Source of the DNA: Bacilli bacterium
GTDB taxonomy: Bacteria > Bacillota_I > Bacilli_A > RFN20 > CAG-826
Length of the DNA: 48,017 bases
Direction of reading: 5' to 3'
Assembly: GCA_016298185.1 (NCBI GenBank)
Contig: JAEDDA010000006.1
Span: 1 to 48,017, forward strand
Both the position numbers and the translations under genes were made by a program. Shown here piece by piece: positions 6,370 through 15,058 of the stretch. Positions within the stretch are counted from its first letter, which is position 1. Each line of letters begins with the position of its first letter. A model generated the notes under the pieces. It saw only the letters and a list, made by a program, of their open reading frames with translations. It did no database searches and was not told the origin of the DNA.

Positions 6370-8055
6370 TTAGGCAATTTTTTCTAAGTAATTATAAGCT
6401 GGATAATTATTTCCTAATTGGATTTGGAACTTGTTATAGTATCTGAGAAGGTAACCAGTTACTCTCCAAGTATGTCCAACTGGTGAATTTTCACCACTAA
6501 CATCGTAACGATCAGTTGTACCCCAGAAGCTTGTAGTGACAAATGGACTAAGAGTAGTATCAATTCTGATGTTTGTGTAAATCTTAGCATCATCTTTGCC
6601 TAAGAAATAAGCATAGACTGTATAGGAAGTTGAGTTTGCAGTTGGATTGTACCAATATTCAGTTCCTGCTGCGGATAATGATCTTTCTTGTTGATCATCA
6701 TCTTCGGCTTGATTAACTTTTCTGACTGTCATATCTAATGTGACCCATTGACCAATATATGGTAATAAATCTGTGTATTGGCAATCTGCAGAAGTGTTGT
6801 TCTTATCGATTGTATTTGTAGGAACACTGATTGGATCGACATTTGTATTTAAATCAGTGAAGGCAAAATCTTCTTTTTCGTTATATAAATGCGACCATTT
6901 AAGTTCGTCTTTATATTTATCGAAGTTTTCTGGAACGATGACTTTGAAGGCTTGTTTGCCTGTTGTAGCGGTCTTAATATCAGATAATTGAATATTTCCG
7001 GAATATGTTGTTGCACGGCAGAAGAATCTGACAATTAATCCAATACCTGTACCATCCATGCCATAGTGTGTAGAAGCATTTTGTAATGTGGAACAAAGTG
7101 CACTACCGAAACCGGCATAGCCATAGGTGCCTGCTAATCTTGCATCAGCGCCTTCTTCTTCGTATTGTTCTTCATCAATGAGAACATCTCTTAAATATAA
7201 GTTATCGCCTTGGATACCAACGACTAATGCGGTAACGACTAGTTGGACACCAGAACCACCTTCATCAGAGATGCCGATTTCATTATAGTGTTTTTGAATA
7301 CCCCAAATAGAATATTCATAAACTTTTGCGGTATAGTCGTAATCTTTATCCTTTTCACCATGGACTTTATATCCGCAGGATTTGCAGAAATTTTCTGCTT
7401 TTTCAAAGGAAGCACGATAATCACAAATCTTACTATCTAAGAATAATTGGTTTCTGGAATAAGCTTGTTCGACGAGTTCGAGGTTTAAGTTTCTCCATTT
7501 AGCGTTAGAACCTAAACGGTACCAAACGAACGCTAACCAACGGTTACCGGAAGAGTCTTTTTCTCCCATAACTGCTGGGTCAGTAATTAAAGCGATGTTA
7601 TAAACTGGTGAGCCTTTAGCAGCAGTTTCTTCATCAGCTTTAGCTTGAGCTTCTTCTAAGATATGTTTTGTAAATAAGGAAGCTTTTTTACCCCATGGTT
7701 CAACTTTTGCGGTTGATTCAGGAGTATTAACACCTAAGAAACGAGTCTTAATGGTAATTGGACGATTTGATTCGTCAACATAGCCTTCTTGAACGAAGTT
7801 AGCGGTGTCGCCATCGGTACAACTACGTAATGTGACATAACCATAGTGATCATATGAAGAAGAATCTTCAGATGTTGATGCGAATCTTTTGCCCTCTAAT
7901 GAATTAGCTTGGGCAAATTCTAATTTATCAGTAATTGGTGTGTCGATTAAGGCGTCACCGTTATTTTGAATGCATGTACGAGTGTTTCCACCTTTTGGAC
8001 AAGCTGTAAGAAGCATTGTCGAGGCTGCAAGTAATACTAAAAATTTTAATTTCAT
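6370..8055 (-). CDS. Surface nuclease lipoprotein (staphylococcal nuclease-like)
   Basis: 561 residues. The signal ends LLTAC with Cys19 as the lipid anchor. Residues about 55-230 are an SNase domain: DGDT (81-84, calcium-site aspartates), R105 and E113 in TRFLGVNTPES, and R172 in NRWLAFVWY match the catalytic Arg/Glu/Arg. Position 110 is Asn where S. aureus nuclease has Asp40. The C-terminal ~300 residues include an OB-fold-like stretch (about 270-385) and a beta-rich end of unknown role. The gene is the last of the operon starting at 14914, 23 bp behind the second binding lipoprotein, with a GAGG ribosome site. It likely cuts DNA or RNA at the cell surface, and the neighbouring transporter may take up products. 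The nuclease call is strong; the uptake link is inferred from the operon. Confidence 0.88.
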   Translation of the reverse strand: MKLKFLVLLAASTMLLTACPKGGNTRTCIQNNGDALIDTPITDKLEFAQANSLEGKRFASTSEDSSSYDHYGYVTLRSCTDGDTANFVQEGYVDESNRPITIKTRFLGVNTPESTAKVEPWGKKASLFTKHILEEAQAKADEETAAKGSPVYNIALITDPAVMGEKDSSGNRWLAFVWYRLGSNAKWRNLNLELVEQAYSRNQLFLDSKICDYRASFEKAENFCKSCGYKVHGEKDKDYDYTAKVYEYSIWGIQKHYNEIGISDEGGSGVQLVVTALVVGIQGDNLYLRDVLIDEEQYEEEGADARLAGTYGYAGFGSALCSTLQNASTHYGMDGTGIGLIVRFFCRATTYSGNIQLSDIKTATTGKQAFKVIVPENFDKYKDELKWSHLYNEKEDFAFTDLNTNVDPISVPTNTIDKNNTSADCQYTDLLPYIGQWVTLDMTVRKVNQAEDDDQQERSLSAAGTEYWYNPTANSTSYTVYAYFLGKDDAKIYTNIRIDTTLSPFVTTSFWGTTDRYDVSGENSPVGHTWRVTGYLLRYYNKFQIQLGNNYPAYNYLEKIA

Positions 8056-8078
8056 AATAATATCCTCATTATTATCTA

Positions 8079-9689
8079 TTATTTTTTAATATAGTCTTGC
8101 AAACGTTCTAACACTGCATTAATAGCGTTTTGTGGAGTCATCTTATCGATGAAGATGAACTTTGGCACGTTAGCGACTTGTGTACGGATAGATGCGGAAC
8201 CTGGGAATGGTTGATCAACGAACTTAGTCCAGTTTTCACTATCTTTAACATAGTAATCAGTATTGATTTTTGCTGTTTGCGCTTTAATGCGTTCAGAAAC
8301 GTTGATGGAGCTAGCGCCTTCATTGATGAATGTGGCATAGTCAACATAATCTTCTGTTGCACCTTCCCACATACCACCTGTTTCAGCATATGGAGATGCT
8401 GGATAATAACCAGTTGCGGCACAGAGATAACCGTTAGCGTATTTGGTTAAGAATTTAACTAATAACCAAGAAGCTAGTCTTTGTTCTCTACTACCTTTAT
8501 CCATAAGGGCGAGGTTAGCACCTTGAGAAATAACGAATTTCTTGTCGGCGTTGAAGTATGGGACTGGAGCCGCTTTGATTTGGAAAGCGTTTCCTGTAGG
8601 AGCGTCATTTGTGACACCCGCACTACTACCTAATGTCATAACGGTCTTTTGAGCTTTGAATGGGTTGGAACCGTATTTAGCTTCATCCCAGTCGGCTGGA
8701 ATACCGAATGTGTGATTATTGTAGTAAGTGTTAAGAGTATTCATCGCATTGATGGTTTCCTGAGAATTGAATCCAATATAACCATGTTTTGCTTCCTTAT
8801 CATAATAGGTGTATGTACCACCATTTTGACGAATGGAAGAGATGAATAAGTTAGCTTGAGAGTCATATGAGAATGGCTTGAAGCTATTCTTGTGTGTGGC
8901 ATCAGAATCATTCCATTTGGTGATTCCGTGTAAATTTAAGACTAATTGGTTTTTGGAAGCAGGCGCTTCATCATGAGCAACGCCATCAGTCCAAAGATAT
9001 TTGCCATAAACACCTTTTGCATCCAAGAATTCGAGAATTTTTCTTCCGACAGAATCGATTTCTGCGTATGTTCTTGGAACAAAGATATCTGCGCTTAATG
9101 TTGGTTGGGTAGCAGCCCAATCAAAGAATGTGCTGTTGTAAATTAAGACTTCGGTAGATTTGTTAAATGGAATACCAAGTGTGTATGGATTTCCGTCTCT
9201 ATCAAATTCGATGGATTGATTTTCAACCATATAGTCTTCGTAGAAGTCAGAAATCTTGAATGTTTCACCTTCTGGTTCAAAGACACTATGGACATCGTTT
9301 TGGAAGTAATAATCTAATCTAACAATAATGTCTTGGTTGACATATGTCGCAAAGTGGTCTGGATAACCAACTAAGACGTTTGGGAATGTGCCAGATGTCG
9401 CGGCTAATGTAGCAGCGTTTAAAACGTTGTCATATGAACCTTTAGATTCATAGTTAACGGTAACACCTGTCATTTTCTCAAATTCACCAATTAATGGTTC
9501 AAGAACATCATTGATAGAGGAACCGAAACCGGTCCAGAAATCAATGCTCACGCCATTGACATCGGCATTGAAGTCGATGTCATAGGCGAAACTATTTCTC
9601 CAAGAGGGCTTACATGCTGTAACTGATGCAGCAAGGCCACCGAGCATTGCAACAGACACAAGGGAAGTAACTAACTTAGTTTTTTTCAT
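8079..9689 (-). CDS. ABC transporter substrate-binding lipoprotein 2
   Basis: 536 residues of the family 1 extracellular solute-binding type (UgpB/MalE-like). The lipobox is SVTAC with Cys26 as the anchor. The mature start (VNGVSIDFWTGFGSSINDVLEPLIGEFEKMTGV) is the usual first lobe, and NVLVGYPDHFATYV and the FNKSTEVLIYN hinge strand follow. It is a paralogue of the next gene upstream, sharing WTGFG, ESKG-YDN, VGYPDHFA-Y, GIPFNKS and the PGF/PGSA-SIRT-VAN-P end. It captures a ligand and hands it to the permeases at 11335-13385. The ligand is unknown: sugar or sugar-phosphate by family, perhaps nucleoside derivatives given the nuclease 23 bp downstream. The ribosome site is AAAGGAG. Confidence 0.9.
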   Translation of the reverse strand: MKKTKLVTSLVSVAMLGGLAASVTACKPSWRNSFAYDIDFNADVNGVSIDFWTGFGSSINDVLEPLIGEFEKMTGVTVNYESKGSYDNVLNAATLAATSGTFPNVLVGYPDHFATYVNQDIIVRLDYYFQNDVHSVFEPEGETFKISDFYEDYMVENQSIEFDRDGNPYTLGIPFNKSTEVLIYNSTFFDWAATQPTLSADIFVPRTYAEIDSVGRKILEFLDAKGVYGKYLWTDGVAHDEAPASKNQLVLNLHGITKWNDSDATHKNSFKPFSYDSQANLFISSIRQNGGTYTYYDKEAKHGYIGFNSQETINAMNTLNTYYNNHTFGIPADWDEAKYGSNPFKAQKTVMTLGSSAGVTNDAPTGNAFQIKAAPVPYFNADKKFVISQGANLALMDKGSREQRLASWLLVKFLTKYANGYLCAATGYYPASPYAETGGMWEGATEDYVDYATFINEGASSINVSERIKAQTAKINTDYYVKDSENWTKFVDQPFPGSASIRTQVANVPKFIFIDKMTPQNAINAVLERLQDYIKK

Positions 9690-9716
9690 AGATAAACTCC
9701 TTTGGTCTCAGAATTA

Positions 9717-11315
9717 TTATTTTCTAATATAGTCTGGTAATTTTGCGTAAACGGCATCTAAGATAGCTTGATCGTTAGCGTAGTCGCTACTTAATAAGAT
9801 GTAGCCAGGAATATTGCCAACTTCAGTTCTGATTGCGGAACTGCCTTGGAAACCTGGATCAACGAATCTTGTCCAACCCTTGCTAGCATTGCCGTATGTG
9901 TATGCGTTTAAAATACCACATTCTTTTTGTAAGATTTCACCAGCACCGAAGGAATCAAGATATTCTTGATAAACTTCGGAATTGGTTGCGGATTCACATG
10001 TTGGGAAGTAACCGGTTCTAGCGGCGAATTCACCATTGACTTGTTGTGATAAATAAACCATTAATTTCCAAGCAGCAACCTTTTCAGCATCTGTACCTTT
10101 GTTGAATAAGGCTAAGTTGGTGCCTTGAGAAATAACGAATTTTGATGATGAGATCTTTTCGTTTTGTGGAATAGCAGCAGCCTTGGTTATAAAGTTACCT
10201 GTGATGGCATTACTAACACCAGCGGTTGAACCAATATTTAATAAGGAACGACCATTCTTGAATGGTGTAGAGCAGTATAAACTTTCACCGAAGGAAGCTG
10301 GAATACCGACTAAACCTTCAGCGTCAAGGCCTCTAATCATGGCCATGGCATCTAATGTTTTTTGACGGTAAGCAGCATCATTGAATGCAGCATAACCGAC
10401 ACCGGTTTTTGTCTTATCGATTTCTGTATAAGTACCACCAAATTGTCTTACTAATGTAATGAACATATTTGGTGTTGAGTCATAAGAAATTAATTTGAAT
10501 TCGTCAGCGCTTGCGACTTTTGTAGCATCAAATGCTGCGGAAACGCCTGCTGGGAATGTGCTAGCATCGGCATAGACATTTGAATCTGTGCCTAAGATTT
10601 TTCCGTAAACTGCTTTTTCAGCAAATAACTTTTTAACTTCTTTACCAACAGATAAGACTTCGGCCCATGTTGTTGGAACAAAGATTTTGTCTTTTAAGGT
10701 AGCTTGTGTTTGTGCCCAGTCAAAGAATGTGGCATTGTACACCATTGCTTCAGATGATTTGTTGAATGGTAAGCCTAATTTGTAACCTTTGCCATCTTTG
10801 TTGAATTCCAATGTTTCGTTTTCTGGTTTGTAATCATCATAGAAATCATCGTAATCAAGAAGTCTAATGCCATCTTTATCGACATCAAAACCTTCTTCAT
10901 CTTTTCCGGCTTTACGGTTGTGGTCGTTTCCAATAAGACCATCTAAACGTAATTGAATATTACTGTTGATGTAACCAGCAAAGTGATCTGGATAACCAAC
11001 AGCAACATTGGCGTAGGATCTTGTGGTAGCTGCTAATTCAATAGCGTTTTGTAAGTTGTCATAACCACCTTTGGATTCGTGTTCAACAGTAATACCTGTC
11101 TTTTCTTCGAAACCTTCGATGATGTTTTCTAATGTGGAAGTAATGGATTGGCCAAAACCTGTCCATAAAGAGATTGTGACACCACGAGTTTCAATGTTGA
11201 CATCGAGGTTATGTGTATCAGCTTCACCTGGTTTAAAACCATTACAGCCAGTGAGAGTCAATAATGAAACTAACGCAACTGGTGAAACAACACTTAATAA
11301 TTTTGTTTTTTTCAT
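9717..11315 (-). CDS. ABC transporter substrate-binding lipoprotein 1
   Basis: 532 residues, family 1 solute-binding protein. The start is the ATG at 11315, not the upstream in-frame codon at 11363. It is preceded by AAAGGAC and opens a clean signal peptide (MKKTKLLSV) with lipobox LTGC and Cys24. The body matches its neighbour at 8079 throughout, pointing to a tandem duplication followed by divergence. This copy has longer loops, for example a charged DKDGIRL stretch near residue 130. Two binding proteins for one permease pair suggest that the transporter accepts two ligands. The gene begins 19 bp behind the second permease gene. Confidence 0.9.
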   Translation of the reverse strand: MKKTKLLSVVSPVALVSLLTLTGCNGFKPGEADTHNLDVNIETRGVTISLWTGFGQSITSTLENIIEGFEEKTGITVEHESKGGYDNLQNAIELAATTRSYANVAVGYPDHFAGYINSNIQLRLDGLIGNDHNRKAGKDEEGFDVDKDGIRLLDYDDFYDDYKPENETLEFNKDGKGYKLGLPFNKSSEAMVYNATFFDWAQTQATLKDKIFVPTTWAEVLSVGKEVKKLFAEKAVYGKILGTDSNVYADASTFPAGVSAAFDATKVASADEFKLISYDSTPNMFITLVRQFGGTYTEIDKTKTGVGYAAFNDAAYRQKTLDAMAMIRGLDAEGLVGIPASFGESLYCSTPFKNGRSLLNIGSTAGVSNAITGNFITKAAAIPQNEKISSSKFVISQGTNLALFNKGTDAEKVAAWKLMVYLSQQVNGEFAARTGYFPTCESATNSEVYQEYLDSFGAGEILQKECGILNAYTYGNASKGWTRFVDPGFQGSSAIRTEVGNIPGYILLSSDYANDQAILDAVYAKLPDYIRK

Positions 11316-11334
11316 AAAACTTTTGTCCTTTCTT

Positions 11335-12276
11335 TTAGCCCTTAATACCAGAGCGGGAAACACCGCGCATAATATATTTTCTAAATATTAAGAAGAAGAT
11401 AAATAATGGAATTGTAGCGAATAATGAGCCTGTGACTTTGGCTGGATCATCACTAACGAATTCTGTGCTTTGGAACTTGCTCATCAAACCATTGGAGACT
11501 AAGTGCATATCATGTGTCTTAGCTTCGAATGGGAACTTCAACCATGGGTGAGTTCCAGATGCCACTAATTGTGGCCAAATGTAAGCGTTCCATGCGCCCA
11601 TAAGGGATAAAATCATAATTGTAACGATTGTTGGCATAGCGATTGGAATCATACACTTCCATAAATATGCGAAGTGACCATAACCATCGACTTTAGCAGC
11701 CAAGAATAATTCGTTTGGAATTTGTTGGAAGGTTTGTCTTAGATAGAAGATATAGAAGACACTAACACCGTGAACGAAGATTAATGCCGCGAATGTATCT
11801 TTCCAAGATAACGCCATTGTGGTTTGGAAGTTCGTAATCATCATCATTTCGCCTGGAATCATCATGGTTCCGAGTAAGACGGTGAAAATTGCGTTCTTTC
11901 CTTTAAAGTTAACTCTAGCAAAGGCAAATGCTGCTAAGACTGATGTAATAACAGTAAAGGCTGTTGAACAGACAGCAACATAGATTGTGTTTGCATAGAA
12001 TAATCCGAAGTCACCGGATTTACCCATAACTTTTCCATATTGTTCAAAGGAGAAGTTAGAGCTTGTTAATAATAAGTTTAATTGTCCATTCTGAACTTCA
12101 AGATTATACGCATTCGTAGATTTGAAGGATGTGATAATCATGTAATAGAAAGGAATAATAATGAATAAGCCCATTAAGGTTAAGAATCCATAAAGCAAAA
12201 CTTGGGTGATGATTTTTTGTGCTTTATAGCGTCTCATCTGAGCTTCACTAGCGAAATACACTTCATGTTCAGCCAT
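11335..12276 (-). CDS. ABC transporter permease (MalG/UgpE type)
   Basis: 313 residues with six predicted membrane segments. The cytoplasmic EAA-type loop that docks on the ATPase is visible (LAAKVDGYGHFAYLWKCMIPIAMP, about residues 190-213). The protein ends with the RGVSRSGIKG tail common in this group. It pairs with the permease at 12291 to form the membrane channel. It starts 14 bp behind that gene and has an AAAGGAG ribosome site. A long periplasm-type loop (about 65-95) and a loop near 230-265 face the outside. Substrate not shown by sequence. Confidence 0.92.
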   Translation of the reverse strand: MAEHEVYFASEAQMRRYKAQKIITQVLLYGFLTLMGLFIIIPFYYMIITSFKSTNAYNLEVQNGQLNLLLTSSNFSFEQYGKVMGKSGDFGLFYANTIYVAVCSTAFTVITSVLAAFAFARVNFKGKNAIFTVLLGTMMIPGEMMMITNFQTTMALSWKDTFAALIFVHGVSVFYIFYLRQTFQQIPNELFLAAKVDGYGHFAYLWKCMIPIAMPTIVTIMILSLMGAWNAYIWPQLVASGTHPWLKFPFEAKTHDMHLVSNGLMSKFQSTEFVSDDPAKVTGSLFATIPLFIFFLIFRKYIMRGVSRSGIKG

Positions 12277-12290
12277 ATTCTTTCTCCTTT

Positions 12291-13385
12291 CTAGTAATGC
12301 ACTCTATTCTTACTAACCACGAATTGGACAAGGGTTAATAAGAGAATAACAACAAGCAAAATAACTGATCCGGCAGCGGCACGGCCTAAAGCGGATGCAG
12401 AGTTGTCTTGCATGTATTTGTAAATAAAACCAACGATAGTAATCCATTTTGTACCATCGGTACCACCAAAGTTAACTGGACCGGCACCAAATAAGGAGAT
12501 AATCTGTGAATATGATTTCGCAGCACCAATAAATGATGTAACGGTAATATATAAGATTTGTGGTGATAATAGAGGAACCGTAATTCTTCTAAAGATTGTA
12601 GCTTTGCTTGCACCATCGATTCTGGCAGCATCATAGTATTGTTTATCAATTGTGGATAAGCCACTCATGAAGACTAAGATTTTAAATGCGATACCATTCC
12701 AAATAGAGTAGACAACGATAACGAAGAACATACTCCATTTAGAGGCGGAAACACCCAACCAGTTGACTGGATTAATGTGGAACCATCCCAGCATCGTATT
12801 AAACAGACCGCCAGCTCCAGATGAGAACATAACGTTGAAAACCATACCTAACGCGATGGCGTTGGTAACATATGGTAAGAAGAAGACCGTTTGATAGAAA
12901 CCTTGCAAAGGTTTAATGGAATGTAAACAAACAGCGATTAATAAGCCAACCAAGATTGTTAAAGGAACTTCAACAATAACGATTAGGCCTGTATTTCCCA
13001 TAGCTTCCCAGAATAATTTGTCACCAAACACTTTCAAATAGTTTTCAAAACCAAATGATTGAATAACAGAGCTTCTGTTATTTTCAAGCGATGCGAAATA
13101 GTTAATTAAAGCGAGGGAGGAGTTAGATCCACCAACCCAATAAAAGTTGTTGATAAAAGAGATCATCAAAGAGTTCAAGATTGGGTAAATCATGAACACG
13201 ATTAAGAAGATTAAAGCAGGAATTAAAGCAATCCAGCCTTTTAACCATTCTGGCATGATCCATTTATGTTGTTTGACATCTAAATAACCTTTATTGGTTA
13301 CAGCATCAATATATGGTGTTTGTAAAGCAGCACCACCGTCGGCATTAACGATAACTTCTTCTGTCCTTTCTAATTTATTTGCCAT
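12291..13385 (-). CDS. ABC transporter permease (MalF/UgpA type)
   Basis: 364 residues with about six membrane segments. The N-terminal cytoplasmic tail is extended by about 50 residues. The EAA-type loop reads YYDAARIDGASKATIFRRITVPLLSP (about residues 250-275). It forms the heterodimeric channel with the 11335 gene product. The gene sits 23 bp behind the ATPase gene and 14 bp before the second permease. Between the first two helices there is an external loop (about 78-115) longer than in typical MalF-short proteins. Substrate is not evident. Confidence 0.92.
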   Translation of the reverse strand: MANKLERTEEVIVNADGGAALQTPYIDAVTNKGYLDVKQHKWIMPEWLKGWIALIPALIFLIVFMIYPILNSLMISFINNFYWVGGSNSSLALINYFASLENNRSSVIQSFGFENYLKVFGDKLFWEAMGNTGLIVIVEVPLTILVGLLIAVCLHSIKPLQGFYQTVFFLPYVTNAIALGMVFNVMFSSGAGGLFNTMLGWFHINPVNWLGVSASKWSMFFVIVVYSIWNGIAFKILVFMSGLSTIDKQYYDAARIDGASKATIFRRITVPLLSPQILYITVTSFIGAAKSYSQIISLFGAGPVNFGGTDGTKWITIVGFIYKYMQDNSASALGRAAAGSVILLVVILLLTLVQFVVSKNRVHY

Positions 13386-13408
13386 AAAAATTAACCAAAT
13401 AACCTAAG

Positions 13409-14914
13409 TTATTTAATCCTTTCTCCAGATTCTTCGAAGACATAGAAGCGTTTTGGATCAAAGTTTAATTCGTTTTGACCAACAACATCTTTCCAAGATT
13501 CACTTGGGATGATGATCTTCATACCGCTTTCTTGTCCTTTAACACGACCGATAACAGAAACGTCACGGCCAACATGTTGGACGAATTGAACGTCGATTGG
13601 TAATAAACCTTTCTTGTTATAAGTAAATGCTTCTGGTCTAATACCGATCTTCACTAGACGATCTTTCTTAACGACTTCTTCATCTTCGTGGACGATTTCA
13701 ATTGCAGGATTTTCTAAAGCTTTGATTTCTTTCTTTTCTTTACCTTCTAACCATTCTGGATGTTTCTTGAGGTCAGAGAGGTATTCTTCTAAGGTTTGTC
13801 TTGTACCTTTAACGAATTGATATTCGTGATGAATGACACCGTGATATTCTTCTTTATATCTCTTGTCATTATCAAAGACTTTACCAGCAACATATAATTT
13901 GCCATCTTTGATTTCACCATCGAAGATGTTAATAGCTGGAGAGCCTAAGAATTTAGCAACGAATAAGTTAGCTGGTTCATCATAAACCTTTTGTGGTTCA
14001 TCGATTTGATTGATAACACCAAAGTTCATAACGACGATAACGTCAGAGATTGACATTGCTTCTTCTTGGTCGTGTGTAACGAAAATTGTTGTAATACCAG
14101 TTTCTTTTTGAATACGTCTAATTTCTTCACGGGTTTGCAATCTTAAACGAGCATCCAAGTTGGATAATGGTTCGTCAAGTAATAAAACTCTAGGAGATTT
14201 TGCCAAAGCACGAGCGATAGCAACACGTTGTTGTTGACCACCGGATAATTCTTTTGGCTTTCTTTCGAGATAAGGTTCGATATCGACTAATCTGGCCATC
14301 TTATGGGCGATTTCGTCTTTTTCTTCCTTGGTTAAGCGTTTCTTTGTGAGTTTCGCGTAACGTTCTGGATCCTTTTCTTTAATTTCTGCTAATTCAGCAG
14401 TTGCTTTTTCTAAAGCTTCTTTCGCTTCAGCGACTTCTTTTACCGCTTCTTCGATTGCCGCTCTCTTTTCGTTAAGTTCTTCTTCAGCTGCTTGTGCTTT
14501 TTCTGCACCTGCTAAAGCTTTTTGAGCTTTCTTAACATTAGATTGTGCTTCCTTGATTCTTGTCTTATAGCTATCAAGAGGATGTGGGAAACGGACATTA
14601 TCGAGAGGGAATGTGATGTTTTGTTTAACGGAGAAGTGTGGATATAACGCGTAGTTTTGGAAAACTAAACCGATACCACGATTCTCTGGTGGAACATTGG
14701 TAACATCTTCATCACCGAACCAAATATGTCCATCGGTTGGCTTGTGTAAACCAGCAATCATATAAAGGGTTGTAGATTTACCACAGCCAGAAGGACCAAG
14801 TAAACCGACCAATTTACCATCAGGCACGACAAAAGACATGTCGTTAACGGCGGTAGTCTTGGAACCTTTCTTACCAATAAAAGTTTTGGTAAGATGTTCA
14901 ATTCTTACTTCCAT
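13409..14914 (-). CDS. ABC transporter ATPase with coiled-coil insertion (UgpC/MsmK type)
   Basis: 501 residues; family members are usually about 360-370. Walker A GPSGCGKST (40-48), Q-loop Q86, signature LSGGQQQ (223-229), Walker B VLLLDEP (243-249), D-loop SNLDAR and switch H281 are all present. Between the Q-loop and the signature lies an insertion of about 90 residues (about 106-197), rich in Glu, Lys and Ala with heptad character, predicted to form a coiled-coil hairpin out of the helical subdomain. The C-terminal TOBE-type regulatory domain (about 325-501) also has an extra charged stretch (about 360-410). It powers uptake through the two permeases downstream. It is the first gene of the operon, starting ATG with GAAAGGAG. 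M. genitalium MG187-type ATPases are similarly enlarged (recalled, not checked). Confidence 0.93.
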   Translation of the reverse strand: MEVRIEHLTKTFIGKKGSKTTAVNDMSFVVPDGKLVGLLGPSGCGKSTTLYMIAGLHKPTDGHIWFGDEDVTNVPPENRGIGLVFQNYALYPHFSVKQNITFPLDNVRFPHPLDSYKTRIKEAQSNVKKAQKALAGAEKAQAAEEELNEKRAAIEEAVKEVAEAKEALEKATAELAEIKEKDPERYAKLTKKRLTKEEKDEIAHKMARLVDIEPYLERKPKELSGGQQQRVAIARALAKSPRVLLLDEPLSNLDARLRLQTREEIRRIQKETGITTIFVTHDQEEAMSISDVIVVMNFGVINQIDEPQKVYDEPANLFVAKFLGSPAINIFDGEIKDGKLYVAGKVFDNDKRYKEEYHGVIHHEYQFVKGTRQTLEEYLSDLKKHPEWLEGKEKKEIKALENPAIEIVHEDEEVVKKDRLVKIGIRPEAFTYNKKGLLPIDVQFVQHVGRDVSVIGRVKGQESGMKIIIPSESWKDVVGQNELNFDPKRFYVFEESGERIK

Positions 14915-14959
14915 TGAGGATACTCCTTTCTCATAGGTATGGAAATTTTATGCAGTTTT

Positions 14960-14992
14960 ATCTTAACACATGTATATTTCTTTTTAAAGAAA
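14960..14992 (-). promoter_or_regulatory. Regulated promoter of the ABC-nuclease operon
   Basis: Minus strand TTTAAA (14988-14983), 17 nt, TG-T-TAAGAT (-10 at 14965-14960), about 45 nt before the ATG at 14914. A perfect 7-2-7 inverted repeat TTTCTTT-TT-AAAGAAA (14977-14992, plus-strand reading) covers the -35, as expected for a repressor operator. The regulator is not in the window. Confidence 0.5.
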
Positions 14993-15027
14993 GAACAATT
15001 CTATTGCACACGAATATGCGAAAAAGA

Positions 15028-15058
15028 AAAAGGTTAACCAGAATTTTGATTAACCTTC
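15028..15058 (-). terminator. Terminator of the RDD gene
   Basis: Minus strand AAGGTTAA, loop, TTAACCTT, TTTCTTTTT. The 5' arm overlaps the last codons and stop of the gene ending at 15050. Confidence 0.75.
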
